DNA of 64,000 bases, from NCBI GenBank assembly GCA_049587755.1, contig JBAVEN010000003.1, positions 1-64,000 on the forward strand, read 5' to 3'. Source of the DNA: Bog-375 sp049587755 (GTDB lineage Bacteria > Acidobacteriota > Terriglobia > Bryobacterales > Bryobacteraceae). Position numbers and translations under genes: made by a program. Under the pieces are notes generated by a model. It was not told where the DNA came from. It made no database searches and was given only the letters and a program-made list of their open reading frames with translations. Positions 18,082 through 25,793 of the stretch are shown here, piece after piece; positions within the stretch are counted from its first letter, which is position 1; each line of letters starts with the position of its first letter.

Positions 18082-18615
18082 ATGCCAAACAAACTAACAT
18101 CTGAAATCGTCACCGCGGCCATTCAAGGCTACGAAGCGCAAAAGACAAGAATCAATGCTCAGATTGCCGAACTTCGGGCGATGTTATCGGGTGGCCCCGT
18201 ACAGTCTGCCGCTAGCCCAAAGGCGGCTCCACGGAAGCGCCGGAAGATGAGTGCCGCTGGCAGAAGGGCGATTGCCGCAGCGCAGCGAGAGCGATGGGCC
18301 AAGCTCCGCGGCGAATCCACGCCGCCGGCAGCAGCCGTGCCACAAGCACAGAAGCAGAAACGCCGGATCAGCGAAGAGGGCATGAAGCGAATTATTGCGG
18401 CTACCAAGAAACGCTGGCGGTTAGCGAAGGCAGCCAAGGCGCAGCCCGCCGCCGTAAAGAAAGCTGCACCGGCCAGGAAGAAGGCCGCTGTCAAAAAGAC
18501 GGCCGCGAAGGCTCCGCGAAAGACGGCGAAGAAAGCTGCGCCCTTGAAGAAGGCGGCGGCGAAAGAAGCAGCCCCACCGGCGGCGCCGGCGGCGACAGAA
18601 ACTGCCGCTCAGTAG
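18082..18615 (+). CDS. Histone H1-like Lys/Ala-rich protein
   Basis: 177-aa, extremely basic protein. The N-terminus (1-38) is a helical, coiled-coil-like segment (SEIVTAAIQGYEAQKTRINA). A 19-residue motif then occurs twice: RKMSAAGRRAIAAAQRERW at 54-72 and RRISEEGMKRIIAATKKRW at 94-112. These are followed by a histone H1/HU-tail-like stretch of KKAA repeats (125-162). Composition and layout suggest a nucleoid-associated DNA-binding protein. The duplicated motif resembles short basic modules seen in other acidobacterial proteins, but I cannot name the family with certainty. Confidence 0.75.
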   Translation: MPNKLTSEIVTAAIQGYEAQKTRINAQIAELRAMLSGGPVQSAASPKAAPRKRRKMSAAGRRAIAAAQRERWAKLRGESTPPAAAVPQAQKQKRRISEEGMKRIIAATKKRWRLAKAAKAQPAAVKKAAPARKKAAVKKTAAKAPRKTAKKAAPLKKAAAKEAAPPAAPAATETAAQ

Positions 18616-18666
18616 GCGGCCTTTTGACGATAGCTGTTCCGTGGAATTCCAAAAGCTGATAAGGAC

Positions 18667-19668
18667 ATGAACTCATCATTGCGGTTCGTGGCGGTTGCCG
18701 CCTTGCTTGCCTGTGGCCCGGTTGTGGGCAGATTGGCAGCGCAGATCGATCCCTTCGAACAAATCGCGACCATGCGCCGCGGAGTGAACATCATCGGCTA
18801 TGACCCGCTGTGGAAGGACTTTGCCAAGGCACGCTTCCACGAGCGACATTTCCAGCTTATCCGGCAAGCGGGGTTTCAAACCGTGCGCGTGAACCTGCAG
18901 GCCTTCAGCCACATGGATGCGCAGAACCGGCTGAACCCGGTCTGGCTGAAGACCCTCGACTGGGTGGTGAAGAACGCCCTGGCCAACGATCTTACCGTGA
19001 TTCTCGACGAACACGATTACACGTTTTGCGGGAAGCACGCCGACGTCTGCCGGACCAAGTTGCTGGCCTTCTGGCAACAGGTTGCGGAGATTTACAAGGA
19101 TGCGCCGCCGAGCGTCATTTTCGAAATCCTGAACGAGCCGAACGGCGAGTTGACCACCGAGCGCTGGAACGCGCTGATGCAAGAGACGCTGGCGGTGATT
19201 CGCAAGACGAATCCCGTGCGCAATGTCGTGATTGGCCCCGCGTTCTGGAATGGCATTCGCGCTTTGGACCAGCTCGAACTGCCCGAAAACGACCGCCATA
19301 TTATCGTCACCGTGCACTACTATCTGCCCATGACGTTCACCCACCAGGGAGCGAGCTGGAACAAACAGACCGCCGATCTCTCCGGGGTAACCTGGGGCAC
19401 CGATGCCGAGAAGCAGCGGGTGGTGGACGATTTCGCAGGCGTTCAGCGCTGGTCGAAGGAGCATCACCGGCCGATCCTGCTGGGCGAGTTTGGCGCGTAT
19501 GACAAGGGCCCCATGGAATCGCGCGTCCTTTACATCTCATGCGTAGCGCGCACGGTGGAGTCTCTGGGTTGGGCGTGGACTTATTGGCAATTCGATTCCG
19601 ATTTCATCGTCTGGGACATGGCCAAGGATGGCTGGGTGGAACCTATCCGCAAAGCCCTGATTCCGTGA
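18667..19668 (+). CDS. Glycoside hydrolase family 5-type enzyme
   Basis: Secreted (beta/alpha)8-barrel hydrolase (333 aa; signal peptide 1-25, ending near GRLAAQ). The acid/base catalyst is Glu157 in ILNEPNG and the nucleophile Glu274 in LLGEFGAYD. HYYLPMTFTHQG and the C-terminal WTYWQFDSDFIVWD line the cleft. The GH5 cellulase/endoglucanase-like clade fits, but the exact polysaccharide cannot be read off. It stands alone, with no CBM or transporter beside it. Confidence 0.88.
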   Translation: MNSSLRFVAVAALLACGPVVGRLAAQIDPFEQIATMRRGVNIIGYDPLWKDFAKARFHERHFQLIRQAGFQTVRVNLQAFSHMDAQNRLNPVWLKTLDWVVKNALANDLTVILDEHDYTFCGKHADVCRTKLLAFWQQVAEIYKDAPPSVIFEILNEPNGELTTERWNALMQETLAVIRKTNPVRNVVIGPAFWNGIRALDQLELPENDRHIIVTVHYYLPMTFTHQGASWNKQTADLSGVTWGTDAEKQRVVDDFAGVQRWSKEHHRPILLGEFGAYDKGPMESRVLYISCVARTVESLGWAWTYWQFDSDFIVWDMAKDGWVEPIRKALIP

Positions 19669-19762
19669 GGGCGCGGTAACGGGCAGCGAGCCTTGGTTCG
19701 CTGAAAAGCACTAATATCTGAACTGAGACACTACCTATCCTATCCGCGGCAGCGAAATCGGG

Positions 19763-19768
19763 TATGCT
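19763..19768 (+). promoter_or_regulatory. -10 box (TATGCT) of the DUF4010 gene
   Basis: TATGCT in the decamer GGTATGCTTG (shared with 17149-17158) ends 12 nt before the GTG start. There is no ribosome binding site in between, which fits a leaderless or very short leader. Confidence 0.35.
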
Positions 19769-19780
19769 TGTACCTGACTC

Positions 19781-21049
19781 GTGTTCAGCGATCTCTACCG
19801 ACTGTTGCCGCCGGAAGGCGTCAAGATTCTTCTGGTCCTGTTCCTCTCGTTCCTGACCGGGTTGGAGCGTGAGGAGCGGCGCGAGGGCACCGGGCAGTTC
19901 TCGTTCGGCGGCGTGCGCACGTATCCTCTCATAGGTCTCATCGCCTATGGCATCTCCTTCCTGGCAGGAGGAGAGGTTCTACCCGTGACGTTGGGCTTCG
20001 CGGTGGTGGCGGGCTTTCTGATGCTTTCCTACCGCAACAAGCTGCAGTCCTCCGGAACGGCGGGAGTGACCTCCGAGATGTCGGCGCTGACCACTTACGT
20101 GGCAGCCGCGCTGGTGTATCGCGAACAGTTCTGGATCGCTACCACTCTTACCGTGGCCAGCATGCTGCTGCTGGAGCTGAAAGGCGTGTTGGAAGGTCTC
20201 ACCCAGCGCATCGCCCCGGTGGAGATCCTCACCTTCACTAAGTTCCTGTTGCTCACGGCGGTGATTCTGCCTGTGCTTCCCAACCGCGAGTTTGGGCCGT
20301 TCGCCATCAATCCGGCCAAGGCCTGGCTGGTGGTGGCGGCGGTGAGCACCGTCTCTTACGGCAGCTACGTGATTCAGAAGGTCACGAAGGGACAAGGCGG
20401 CGTGATGCTGTCGGCATTGCTGGGAGGCGCCTATTCTTCCACGGTGACCACGGTGGTCCTCGCCAAGCGCGCCAAAAGCGAGAGCCGGCCGCACCTGTTT
20501 TCCGGAGTCACCCTGGTTGCCTCGGGCATGATGTATTTGCGGCTGGCCGGCCTGGTGACTATCTTCAACCGAAACCTGATTATGATTCTGGGAGTTCCGT
20601 TTCTCGCCCTCGCAGGAGCCGGCATCGCCGGTGGCTGGTTGTGGAGCCGGATTCCCGATGCCAAGGAGGGAGACATCGAGCGCAAGTTCGAGCCAAAGAA
20701 CCCTCTGGAACTGCGTGCCGCCCTGGGCTTCGCGGTGCTTTTCGTCGCCATGCTGGTGGCCACGCACCTGGTAGTGACTTACCTGGGCACGGCGGGCGTA
20801 TACTCACTGGCGGCTCTGATGGGCGTGACGGACGTGGACCCGTTCATCATGGGAATGACGCAGGCCGGCAGCAACACGTCGCTGGGCGTGGCGGCGGCGT
20901 CGATTCTGATTGCCGCCTCCAGCAATAACCTGATCAAAGGGATTTACTCGTTCTCCCTGAGCGACCGCAAGACGGGGGTGTTGAGCTTGAGCCTCCTGGC
21001 CGCCCTGGCCGCGGCCGGGCTCACGCCGCTGCTCTGGCTGGCGCGGTAG
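19781..21049 (+). CDS. MgtC/SapB-like DUF4010 membrane protein
   Basis: 422-aa integral membrane protein. The N-terminal part is MgtC/SapB-like (LSFLTGLEREERREG, GVRTYPLIGLIAYG) and the C-terminal half is the DUF4010 module (YGSYVIQKVTKGQGG, LLGGAYSSTVTTVVLAKRAK, GSNTSLGVAAASILIAASSN). About a dozen hydrophobic helices are visible. The start is GTG at 19781. The function of the family is unresolved; a transport or ion-homeostasis role is usually assumed. Confidence 0.88.
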   Translation: MFSDLYRLLPPEGVKILLVLFLSFLTGLEREERREGTGQFSFGGVRTYPLIGLIAYGISFLAGGEVLPVTLGFAVVAGFLMLSYRNKLQSSGTAGVTSEMSALTTYVAAALVYREQFWIATTLTVASMLLLELKGVLEGLTQRIAPVEILTFTKFLLLTAVILPVLPNREFGPFAINPAKAWLVVAAVSTVSYGSYVIQKVTKGQGGVMLSALLGGAYSSTVTTVVLAKRAKSESRPHLFSGVTLVASGMMYLRLAGLVTIFNRNLIMILGVPFLALAGAGIAGGWLWSRIPDAKEGDIERKFEPKNPLELRAALGFAVLFVAMLVATHLVVTYLGTAGVYSLAALMGVTDVDPFIMGMTQAGSNTSLGVAAASILIAASSNNLIKGIYSFSLSDRKTGVLSLSLLAALAAAGLTPLLWLAR

Positions 21050-21065
21050 CTGTCGCGGCGATACT

Positions 21066-21425
21066 CTACTGGCGCGGCGAGTCGCGCAGCCGCCTGACCG
21101 CGTCGCCGCACAGCACGGCTGCATGCTTCGACTCCGGCTCGAAGCCGCCCAGCGCGGCATCGATTACAGCCGGCTGGAACGCCGCCAGTTCGTCGCGGTG
21201 CCTGCCCAGCAGCCACTCCGTCAACGCCGAACCGGCGGCGATGGATGCCGTGCAGCCGCGCACTTGGTAGCGCACCTCCACCACGCGTTCTTCGGCGAAG
21301 CGCGCCGACAACCGCAGGATGTCGCCACAAGCCGGATTCGAAACCTCCACCGCAACCGCCGGCAGCGGCAACTCTCCCACGTTGCGCGGATTCTGAAAAT
21401 GATCGAGCAGCAGCGCCGAGTACAT
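21066..21425 (-). CDS. NifU/IscU-like iron-sulfur scaffold protein
   Basis: 119-aa single-domain U-type scaffold. All three cluster cysteines are present: Cys33 with Asp35 (NPACGD), Cys58 (RGCTAS) and Cys106 (VLCGDAV). The N-terminus MYSALLLDHFQNPRNVGEL is typical. It assembles Fe-S clusters from cysteine-desulfurase sulfur. No iscS or suf gene is next to it. It is transcribed away from the PfkB gene and convergent with DUF4010, whose stop lies 16 bp away. Confidence 0.9.
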   Translation of the reverse strand: MYSALLLDHFQNPRNVGELPLPAVAVEVSNPACGDILRLSARFAEERVVEVRYQVRGCTASIAAGSALTEWLLGRHRDELAAFQPAVIDAALGGFEPESKHAAVLCGDAVRRLRDSPRQ

Positions 21426-21497
21426 AGGCCGTCCCGTTCCGGCGAAGCACGGCTGCCGGTGTCCTCATTATGCACGCTGGAGGCACCGGCGCGCCGT

Positions 21498-21503
21498 TAC
21501 AAT
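21498..21503 (+). promoter_or_regulatory. -10 box (TACAAT) of the PfkB kinase gene
   Basis: TACAAT ends 8 nt before the ATG at 21512 with no Shine-Dalgarno between, consistent with leaderless initiation at or next to the start codon. Confidence 0.4.
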
Positions 21504-21511
21504 GTCTATCG

Positions 21512-22477
21512 ATGCCTGAATTCGACGTGGTGGGGGTGGGCCTCAATGCCACCGACACGCTGTTGATGGTGCCGCACTTTCCGGCCTATGCCGGCAAGGT
21601 GCCGTTTGAGGCGGAGGTGATGAGCCCCGGTGGGCAGGTGGCCAGCGCTATGGTGACATGCGCGCGGCTGGGGCTGCGGGCGAAGTACATCGGCACGGTG
21701 GGCGACGATGAGCGCGGCCGCATTCAGATGGAAAGCCTGCGCTCCACCGGCGTCAACCTGGACCACGTGCAACTGCGGAAAGGCTGTGCCAATCAATCCG
21801 CCTACATCATCATCGATCGTTCGACCGGCGAGCGCACGGTGCTCTGGCGGCGCGACGACTGCCTGCGGATCGATCCGGAGCAGATCGCCGAGGAGCAGAT
21901 TACCGGCGCGCGCCTGTTGCACATCGACGGCCACGACACTCCGGCCGTGGCTCATGCCGCGGCCATCGCGCGCCGCCACGGGATTCCGGTCACGGTGGAC
22001 GTGGACACCATCTACCACGGTTTTGATTGCGTGTTGCCGAACGTGGATTACCTGGTGGCCAGCTCCGAATTCCCCTCCAACTGGACGGGCAACCGCGATC
22101 CGTTCGAGGCGCTGGAGAGCCTGCAAACCGAGTATGGGATGAAGGTGGCGGCCATGACGCTGGGTGCGCACGGAGCCCTGGCTCGCGCGGACGGCCGCTT
22201 TTTTTACGCGCCGGCCTACGTGGTGAACTGCGTCGACACCACTGGCGCCGGAGACGTCTTTCACGGGGCGTTCTGCTATGCTGTGTTGCAAGGGATGACG
22301 ATGCCCGAAGCTCTCGATTTCTCCAACGCCATGGCCGCCCTCAACTGCACCGCACTGGGCGCCCGTGGCGGGATTCGCGGCCTCGAAGAAATCCGCCTGC
22401 TGATGGCGCGCGGCGAACGGCGCTCCCATCCCGACTTTGCGGTGCGCGCCCGGTCCGCCGGCTCTCCGACTGATTAA
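21512..22477 (+). CDS. PfkB-family carbohydrate/nucleoside kinase
   Basis: 321-aa ribokinase-fold enzyme starting PEFDVVGVGLNATDTLL. The first PfkB signature lies in the SPGGQVASAMVTCARLG region. The C-terminal signature DTTGAGDVFHGAFCYA carries the catalytic Asp and anion hole. The substrate loop is consistent with a sugar kinase but does not identify it. The ATG at 21512 is chosen because it opens the conserved fold and follows a TACAAT box. The rhomboid ATG abuts its stop codon directly, so the two are co-transcribed. Confidence 0.87.
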   Translation: MPEFDVVGVGLNATDTLLMVPHFPAYAGKVPFEAEVMSPGGQVASAMVTCARLGLRAKYIGTVGDDERGRIQMESLRSTGVNLDHVQLRKGCANQSAYIIIDRSTGERTVLWRRDDCLRIDPEQIAEEQITGARLLHIDGHDTPAVAHAAAIARRHGIPVTVDVDTIYHGFDCVLPNVDYLVASSEFPSNWTGNRDPFEALESLQTEYGMKVAAMTLGAHGALARADGRFFYAPAYVVNCVDTTGAGDVFHGAFCYAVLQGMTMPEALDFSNAMAALNCTALGARGGIRGLEEIRLLMARGERRSHPDFAVRARSAGSPTD

Positions 22478-23149
22478 ATGTTCCCGCTACGAGACACACA
22501 GCCGAGCTACTCCAAGCCCGTGGTCACGGTCCTGCTGATCGTGGTCAACATCCTGATTTTTCTGTTCGAGTTTTCGCTCGACCCTTACACCCGCAATGCT
22601 TTCATTTCCACCTACGGCCTGGTGCCGGACCATTTCGCGGTAACCAATATTTTCACTTCCATGTTTCTGCACGGCGGCTGGCTGCACGTGCTCGGCAACA
22701 TGTGGTTCCTGTGGATTTTCGGCGACAACATCGAGGACATTCTGGGGCACGGCAAGTTCCTGCTGTTTTACCTGATGTGCGGCGTGGCGGCGGCGTTGGC
22801 GCAGGTCCTGGCCGACCCTGTTTCGCGCGTCCCGATGATCGGCGCCTCCGGCGCCATCGCTGGCGTGATGGGCGCCTATATGGTAAAGTTCCCGCGCGCC
22901 CGCATTCTGACGTTCGTCATTCTCATCTTCTTCTTCTTCACGTTTGAAGTTCCCGCCTGGGTAATGCTGATCTACTGGTTCGTGCTGCAACTGTTCGGCG
23001 GTTTCGATAGCATCGCGGCTTCGCAGTATTCGCAAGGCGGAGGCACGGCTTTCCTGGCGCACGTCGGCGGGTTCATCACCGGCATGGTTCTCATCTTTTT
23101 GCTTGGCACGCGGCGGCCCTATTACCGCCGCCGCGACCTCTCCTGGTAA
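22478..23149 (+). CDS. Rhomboid-family intramembrane serine protease
   Basis: 223-aa six-helix membrane protease. The catalytic Ser124 lies in GASGAIAG and His195 in AHVGGF. The oxyanion and structural motif HGGWLHVLGNMWFLWIFGDN (65-84) is intact. The N-terminus FPLRDTQPSY is the type shared by many bacterial rhomboids. It cleaves transmembrane segments of other proteins; the substrate is unknown. The ATG directly follows the TAA of the kinase gene. Confidence 0.93.
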   Translation: MFPLRDTQPSYSKPVVTVLLIVVNILIFLFEFSLDPYTRNAFISTYGLVPDHFAVTNIFTSMFLHGGWLHVLGNMWFLWIFGDNIEDILGHGKFLLFYLMCGVAAALAQVLADPVSRVPMIGASGAIAGVMGAYMVKFPRARILTFVILIFFFFTFEVPAWVMLIYWFVLQLFGGFDSIAASQYSQGGGTAFLAHVGGFITGMVLIFLLGTRRPYYRRRDLSW

Positions 23150-23183
23150 ATGAAGCCGGAAGCTACATCGCCTGACGAGCAAA

Positions 23184-23301
23184 CGTGGCGCACGCACTCC
23201 TGCGTGCCGCGCCGGCACTCTTGCCGGCGCCCGGTGCCGAGGGCAGATGAGGACGCGTCGAGAGAAGTCTCGACGCTGCACGCAGGAGTGCGTGCGCCAC
23301 G
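23184..23301. repeat. Three-hairpin cruciform repeat
   Basis: Perfect 24-bp outer arms (23184-23207 and 23278-23301; arm core GTGGCGCACGCACTCCTGCG) enclose two further perfect hairpins. These are GCGCCGGCA/TGCCGGCGC with loop CTCT (23209-23230) and GCGTCGAGA/TCTCGACGC with loop GAAG (23255-23276). The whole folds like a three-way cloverleaf. It lies immediately upstream of and partly inside the annotated start of the deacetylase gene. Confidence 0.85.
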
Positions 23302-24050
23302 GAGGTGCTGCCATTCCTGAAGAAACCGGCGGCGCGCGCATCAGCCTCGACGTGCTGGCCATCGCGGCCCATCCCGACGACGTGGAACAGACCTGCGGCG
23401 GCACGCTCATCCGCATGGCGGAGATGGGCTACCGCGCCGGCGTGCTCGATCTCACCGCCGGCGACATGGGTTCGCGCGGCACGCCTGAAGAGCGCATCGC
23501 CGAATCGCAGGCAGCGGCCGGTCACCTGCTGCTGGCCTGGCGCGGCAACCAGCACATGCCCGACGCGCGTTTGGAAAACACGCTCACCGCGCGCACGACG
23601 CTGGCGGTAAAGATTCGCGAATTGAAGCCGCGCGTGGTGATTCTGCCGTATTGGGAAGCGCGCCATCCCGACCATTACCGCACCTGTGAAATCGGCTTCG
23701 AAGCCTGCTTCCTGGCCGGCTTGAAGAAGCTCGAAGAGTATTCCGAGCCGCACCGTCCGCAGAAGATTCTCTATTCGAGCCTCTACGCCGATGTGAAGCC
23801 GTCGTTCATCGTGGATATCACCGGCCAATTTGAGCGCCGCATGGAGGCGCTGCTGAGTTATCGCTCGCAGTACGGCGCGGCGGATCACGCCGGCGGCCTG
23901 TTTCCCGACGAGCCGGAGATCCGCGAGCGCCTGGGCGCCATCGCGCGCTTTTACGGCAACTTGATCGGCGTGAGATACGGCGAGCCTTTTATAGTCAAAG
24001 AAGCCATGCGGGTGGATGATATCGTAGCCATGCCAGTAAGGTCGATCTAA
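23247..24050 (+). CDS. bshB1: BshB1-like bacillithiol/LmbE-type deacetylase
   Basis: Zn-dependent deacetylase (LmbE/PIG-L fold) with AHPDD zinc motif, LTAGDMGSRGT, the second-shell LPYWEARHPDH and the C-terminal GVRYGEPF. The last two favour BshB1, which deacetylates GlcNAc-malate in bacillithiol synthesis; mycothiol-type or generic GlcNAc deacetylases are alternatives. The start is uncertain. Homologues begin one to three residues before LDVLAIAAHPDD, where there is no ATG. The only ATG (23247) lies inside the hairpin repeat, preceded by GAGG. A GGAGG at 23301-23305 sits 7 nt before an in-frame ATT (23313). Confidence 0.82.
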   Translation: MRTRREKSRRCTQECVRHGGAAIPEETGGARISLDVLAIAAHPDDVEQTCGGTLIRMAEMGYRAGVLDLTAGDMGSRGTPEERIAESQAAAGHLLLAWRGNQHMPDARLENTLTARTTLAVKIRELKPRVVILPYWEARHPDHYRTCEIGFEACFLAGLKKLEEYSEPHRPQKILYSSLYADVKPSFIVDITGQFERRMEALLSYRSQYGAADHAGGLFPDEPEIRERLGAIARFYGNLIGVRYGEPFIVKEAMRVDDIVAMPVRSI

Positions 24051-24074
24051 TAAGAAGAATCACAGCCACTCATC

Positions 24075-24143
24075 AGCGCAGATGAACGGGGATAAAACTC
24101 AGCAAGAATCTTATCGGTGTTCATCCGCGTTTATCTGCGGCTC
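24075..24143. repeat. Inverted repeat, GCAGAT(G/A)AACG type
   Basis: Left arm 24075-24097 (AGCGCAGATGAACGGGGAT) and right arm 24121-24143 (complement AGCCGCAGATAAACGCGGAT) match at about 20 of 23 positions and flank a 23-bp loop. It fills the gap between the deacetylase and GNAT genes. It resembles widespread short dispersed repeats and has no coding potential. Confidence 0.6.
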
Positions 24144-24170
24144 AAAACGATTTTCTTGGGTCGTTAACGC

Positions 24171-24746
24171 GTGACCTTGCTTTCCACTTCGCGCTTACTT
24201 CTCCGCCGCTGGCGCGCTGAAGATCGCGAGCCGTTCTACGGCATCAATTCAGACCCGCGGGTGATGGAGTACTTCCCCGCCTGCCTGACGCGCGCCGAAA
24301 GCGATGCCGCAATCGACCGCATGGAAGCGCACTTCGAGCAACACGGCTTTGGCTTGTGGGCCGCCGAAGTGCTCGCAACCGGCGAGTTGGCCGGATTCAT
24401 CGGGCTCTCCAGGCCGCAGTTCACAGCGCATTTCACGCCGTGCGTGGAAATCGGCTGGCGCTTGGGCACGCGATTCTGGGGCCGGGGATTGGCAACCGAG
24501 GGCGCCCGCGAGATTATGCGCTTCGGATTCGAACAAGCGCGGCTGAGCGAGATTGTGTCGTTCACCGTTGCTCGAAACCTGCGCTCCATCCGTGTCATGG
24601 AGAAGCTGGGGCTACGGCGCGATCCGGCGGACGATTTCGATCACCCATGGATCGCCGCTGGCCACCCGTTACGGCGCCACGTGCTTTACCGCTTAAGGGC
24701 GGCGGAGTACCGAGACTGGCTGCGACACCAGGCAGATCAGCAATAG
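24171..24746 (+). CDS. GNAT acetyltransferase (RimJ/RimL type)
   Basis: 191-aa GCN5-related N-acetyltransferase. The N-terminal LLSTSRLLLRRWRAEDREPF is the RimJ/L hallmark. FIGLSRPQFTAHFTPCVEIGWRL forms the central strands, and WGRGLATEGAREIMRFGF is the acetyl-CoA pyrophosphate loop. NLRSIRVMEKLGLRRD ends the fold. The start is GTG. The substrate may be a protein N-terminus or a small amine; it cannot be assigned further. Confidence 0.87.
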   Translation: MTLLSTSRLLLRRWRAEDREPFYGINSDPRVMEYFPACLTRAESDAAIDRMEAHFEQHGFGLWAAEVLATGELAGFIGLSRPQFTAHFTPCVEIGWRLGTRFWGRGLATEGAREIMRFGFEQARLSEIVSFTVARNLRSIRVMEKLGLRRDPADDFDHPWIAAGHPLRRHVLYRLRAAEYRDWLRHQADQQ

Positions 24747-24863
24747 CACGAGCAGAGCGGCGGCCCCCGCTGTGGAACGCCGAGAGTTCACACCGCTGGC
24801 AGCTACCGCGCCGCTGGAGACACAACCGCGGCCGTCCAAGCGAAACACCGGCGGGCCGGTTGG

Positions 24864-25727
24864 ATGATAATGATTCGGATGCCCGACGCCGATCGCCTTC
24901 TGCCGCCCGTTCCCTGGGCGTTACTGGTGGCGGTCTCGGTATGCAGGCCCGCCGGCCTTGGCACCCAGGAACTGAAGCTCGAAACAGCGCACGCCTTCGA
25001 TTGCTACGTGCAATCTGCCGAAGCGCGCCTGAACGCCCGCAAGGCATTTCTGGCGGCGGATGCCGACGCGGCCCTAAATGACCGCCTCGTTCGCGGCCAC
25101 CGTGTCGAAACCTCCCCGGCGAACGGAGTTAATCCGCACAAACTCCCCTCGGCCCATCTCTATGACTGGATCGGCAGCGTGTTCATTCCGGGCGGCACGG
25201 CGGATCGGACCATCCGCCTGCTCCAGGACTACGACCACCGCGCGCAGTTCTTCAGCGACATGGTGTCGGACTCCAAACTCCTCTGCCGGACGGGCGACGG
25301 CCATTTTCAGTACTCCATGGTGTTGAAGGAGCCAACGCGCATCGAAGTCCAGAGCGACGTGGTCTGGGAGCGCGTGGACCCGCACCGCTGGCGGTGCCGA
25401 TCGTACTCCACCCACCTGCGCGAAATCGGCTCGAATCACGGCTACCTGCTTCGGCTTTACTCCTACTGGCGCGTTGCCGAAGTGCAGAACGGCGTCTACG
25501 TGGAGGGCGAATCCATCTCGCTCACCGGCGAATTTGGCGCCATGGCGCGAGCGCTCGGGAGCATGCTACTGGGCATCAATCCGGAGAAGACCCTGCGGCG
25601 CTCGCTCTCGTCCATACGCGAGCGAGTGCTGGACCAGGGCCTGAAGTTCGCCGGCCCGCCCGCCGGTTCACCGGCATGCGGCGACGCATTTCGCCCAGCC
25701 CCCTGCGAAGCCGGCCAAAGCAAGTGA
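24864..25727 (+). CDS. Secreted/exported protein of unknown function
   Basis: 287 aa with a hydrophobic N-terminus (PPVPWALLVAVSVCRPAGL) that could be a signal sequence. The body reads HLYDWIGSVFIPGGTADRTI, LLQDYDHRAQFFSDMVSDSK, then LKEPTRIEVQSDVVWERVDP and a C-terminal FGAMARALGSMLLG. The alternating strand pattern and position of conserved-looking residues suggest a START/SRPBCC-like ligand-binding fold, but I cannot confirm it. Its final 20 or so codons are Pro/Cys-rich and may be poorly conserved. Confidence 0.55.
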   Translation: MIMIRMPDADRLLPPVPWALLVAVSVCRPAGLGTQELKLETAHAFDCYVQSAEARLNARKAFLAADADAALNDRLVRGHRVETSPANGVNPHKLPSAHLYDWIGSVFIPGGTADRTIRLLQDYDHRAQFFSDMVSDSKLLCRTGDGHFQYSMVLKEPTRIEVQSDVVWERVDPHRWRCRSYSTHLREIGSNHGYLLRLYSYWRVAEVQNGVYVEGESISLTGEFGAMARALGSMLLGINPEKTLRRSLSSIRERVLDQGLKFAGPPAGSPACGDAFRPAPCEAGQSK

Positions 25728-25793
25728 AGCCGGGAAGCGCCGCGGCCCACGACGCATCTGAACAGCGAGAGGTGTGGCGCCGGCGGCGCGGGC

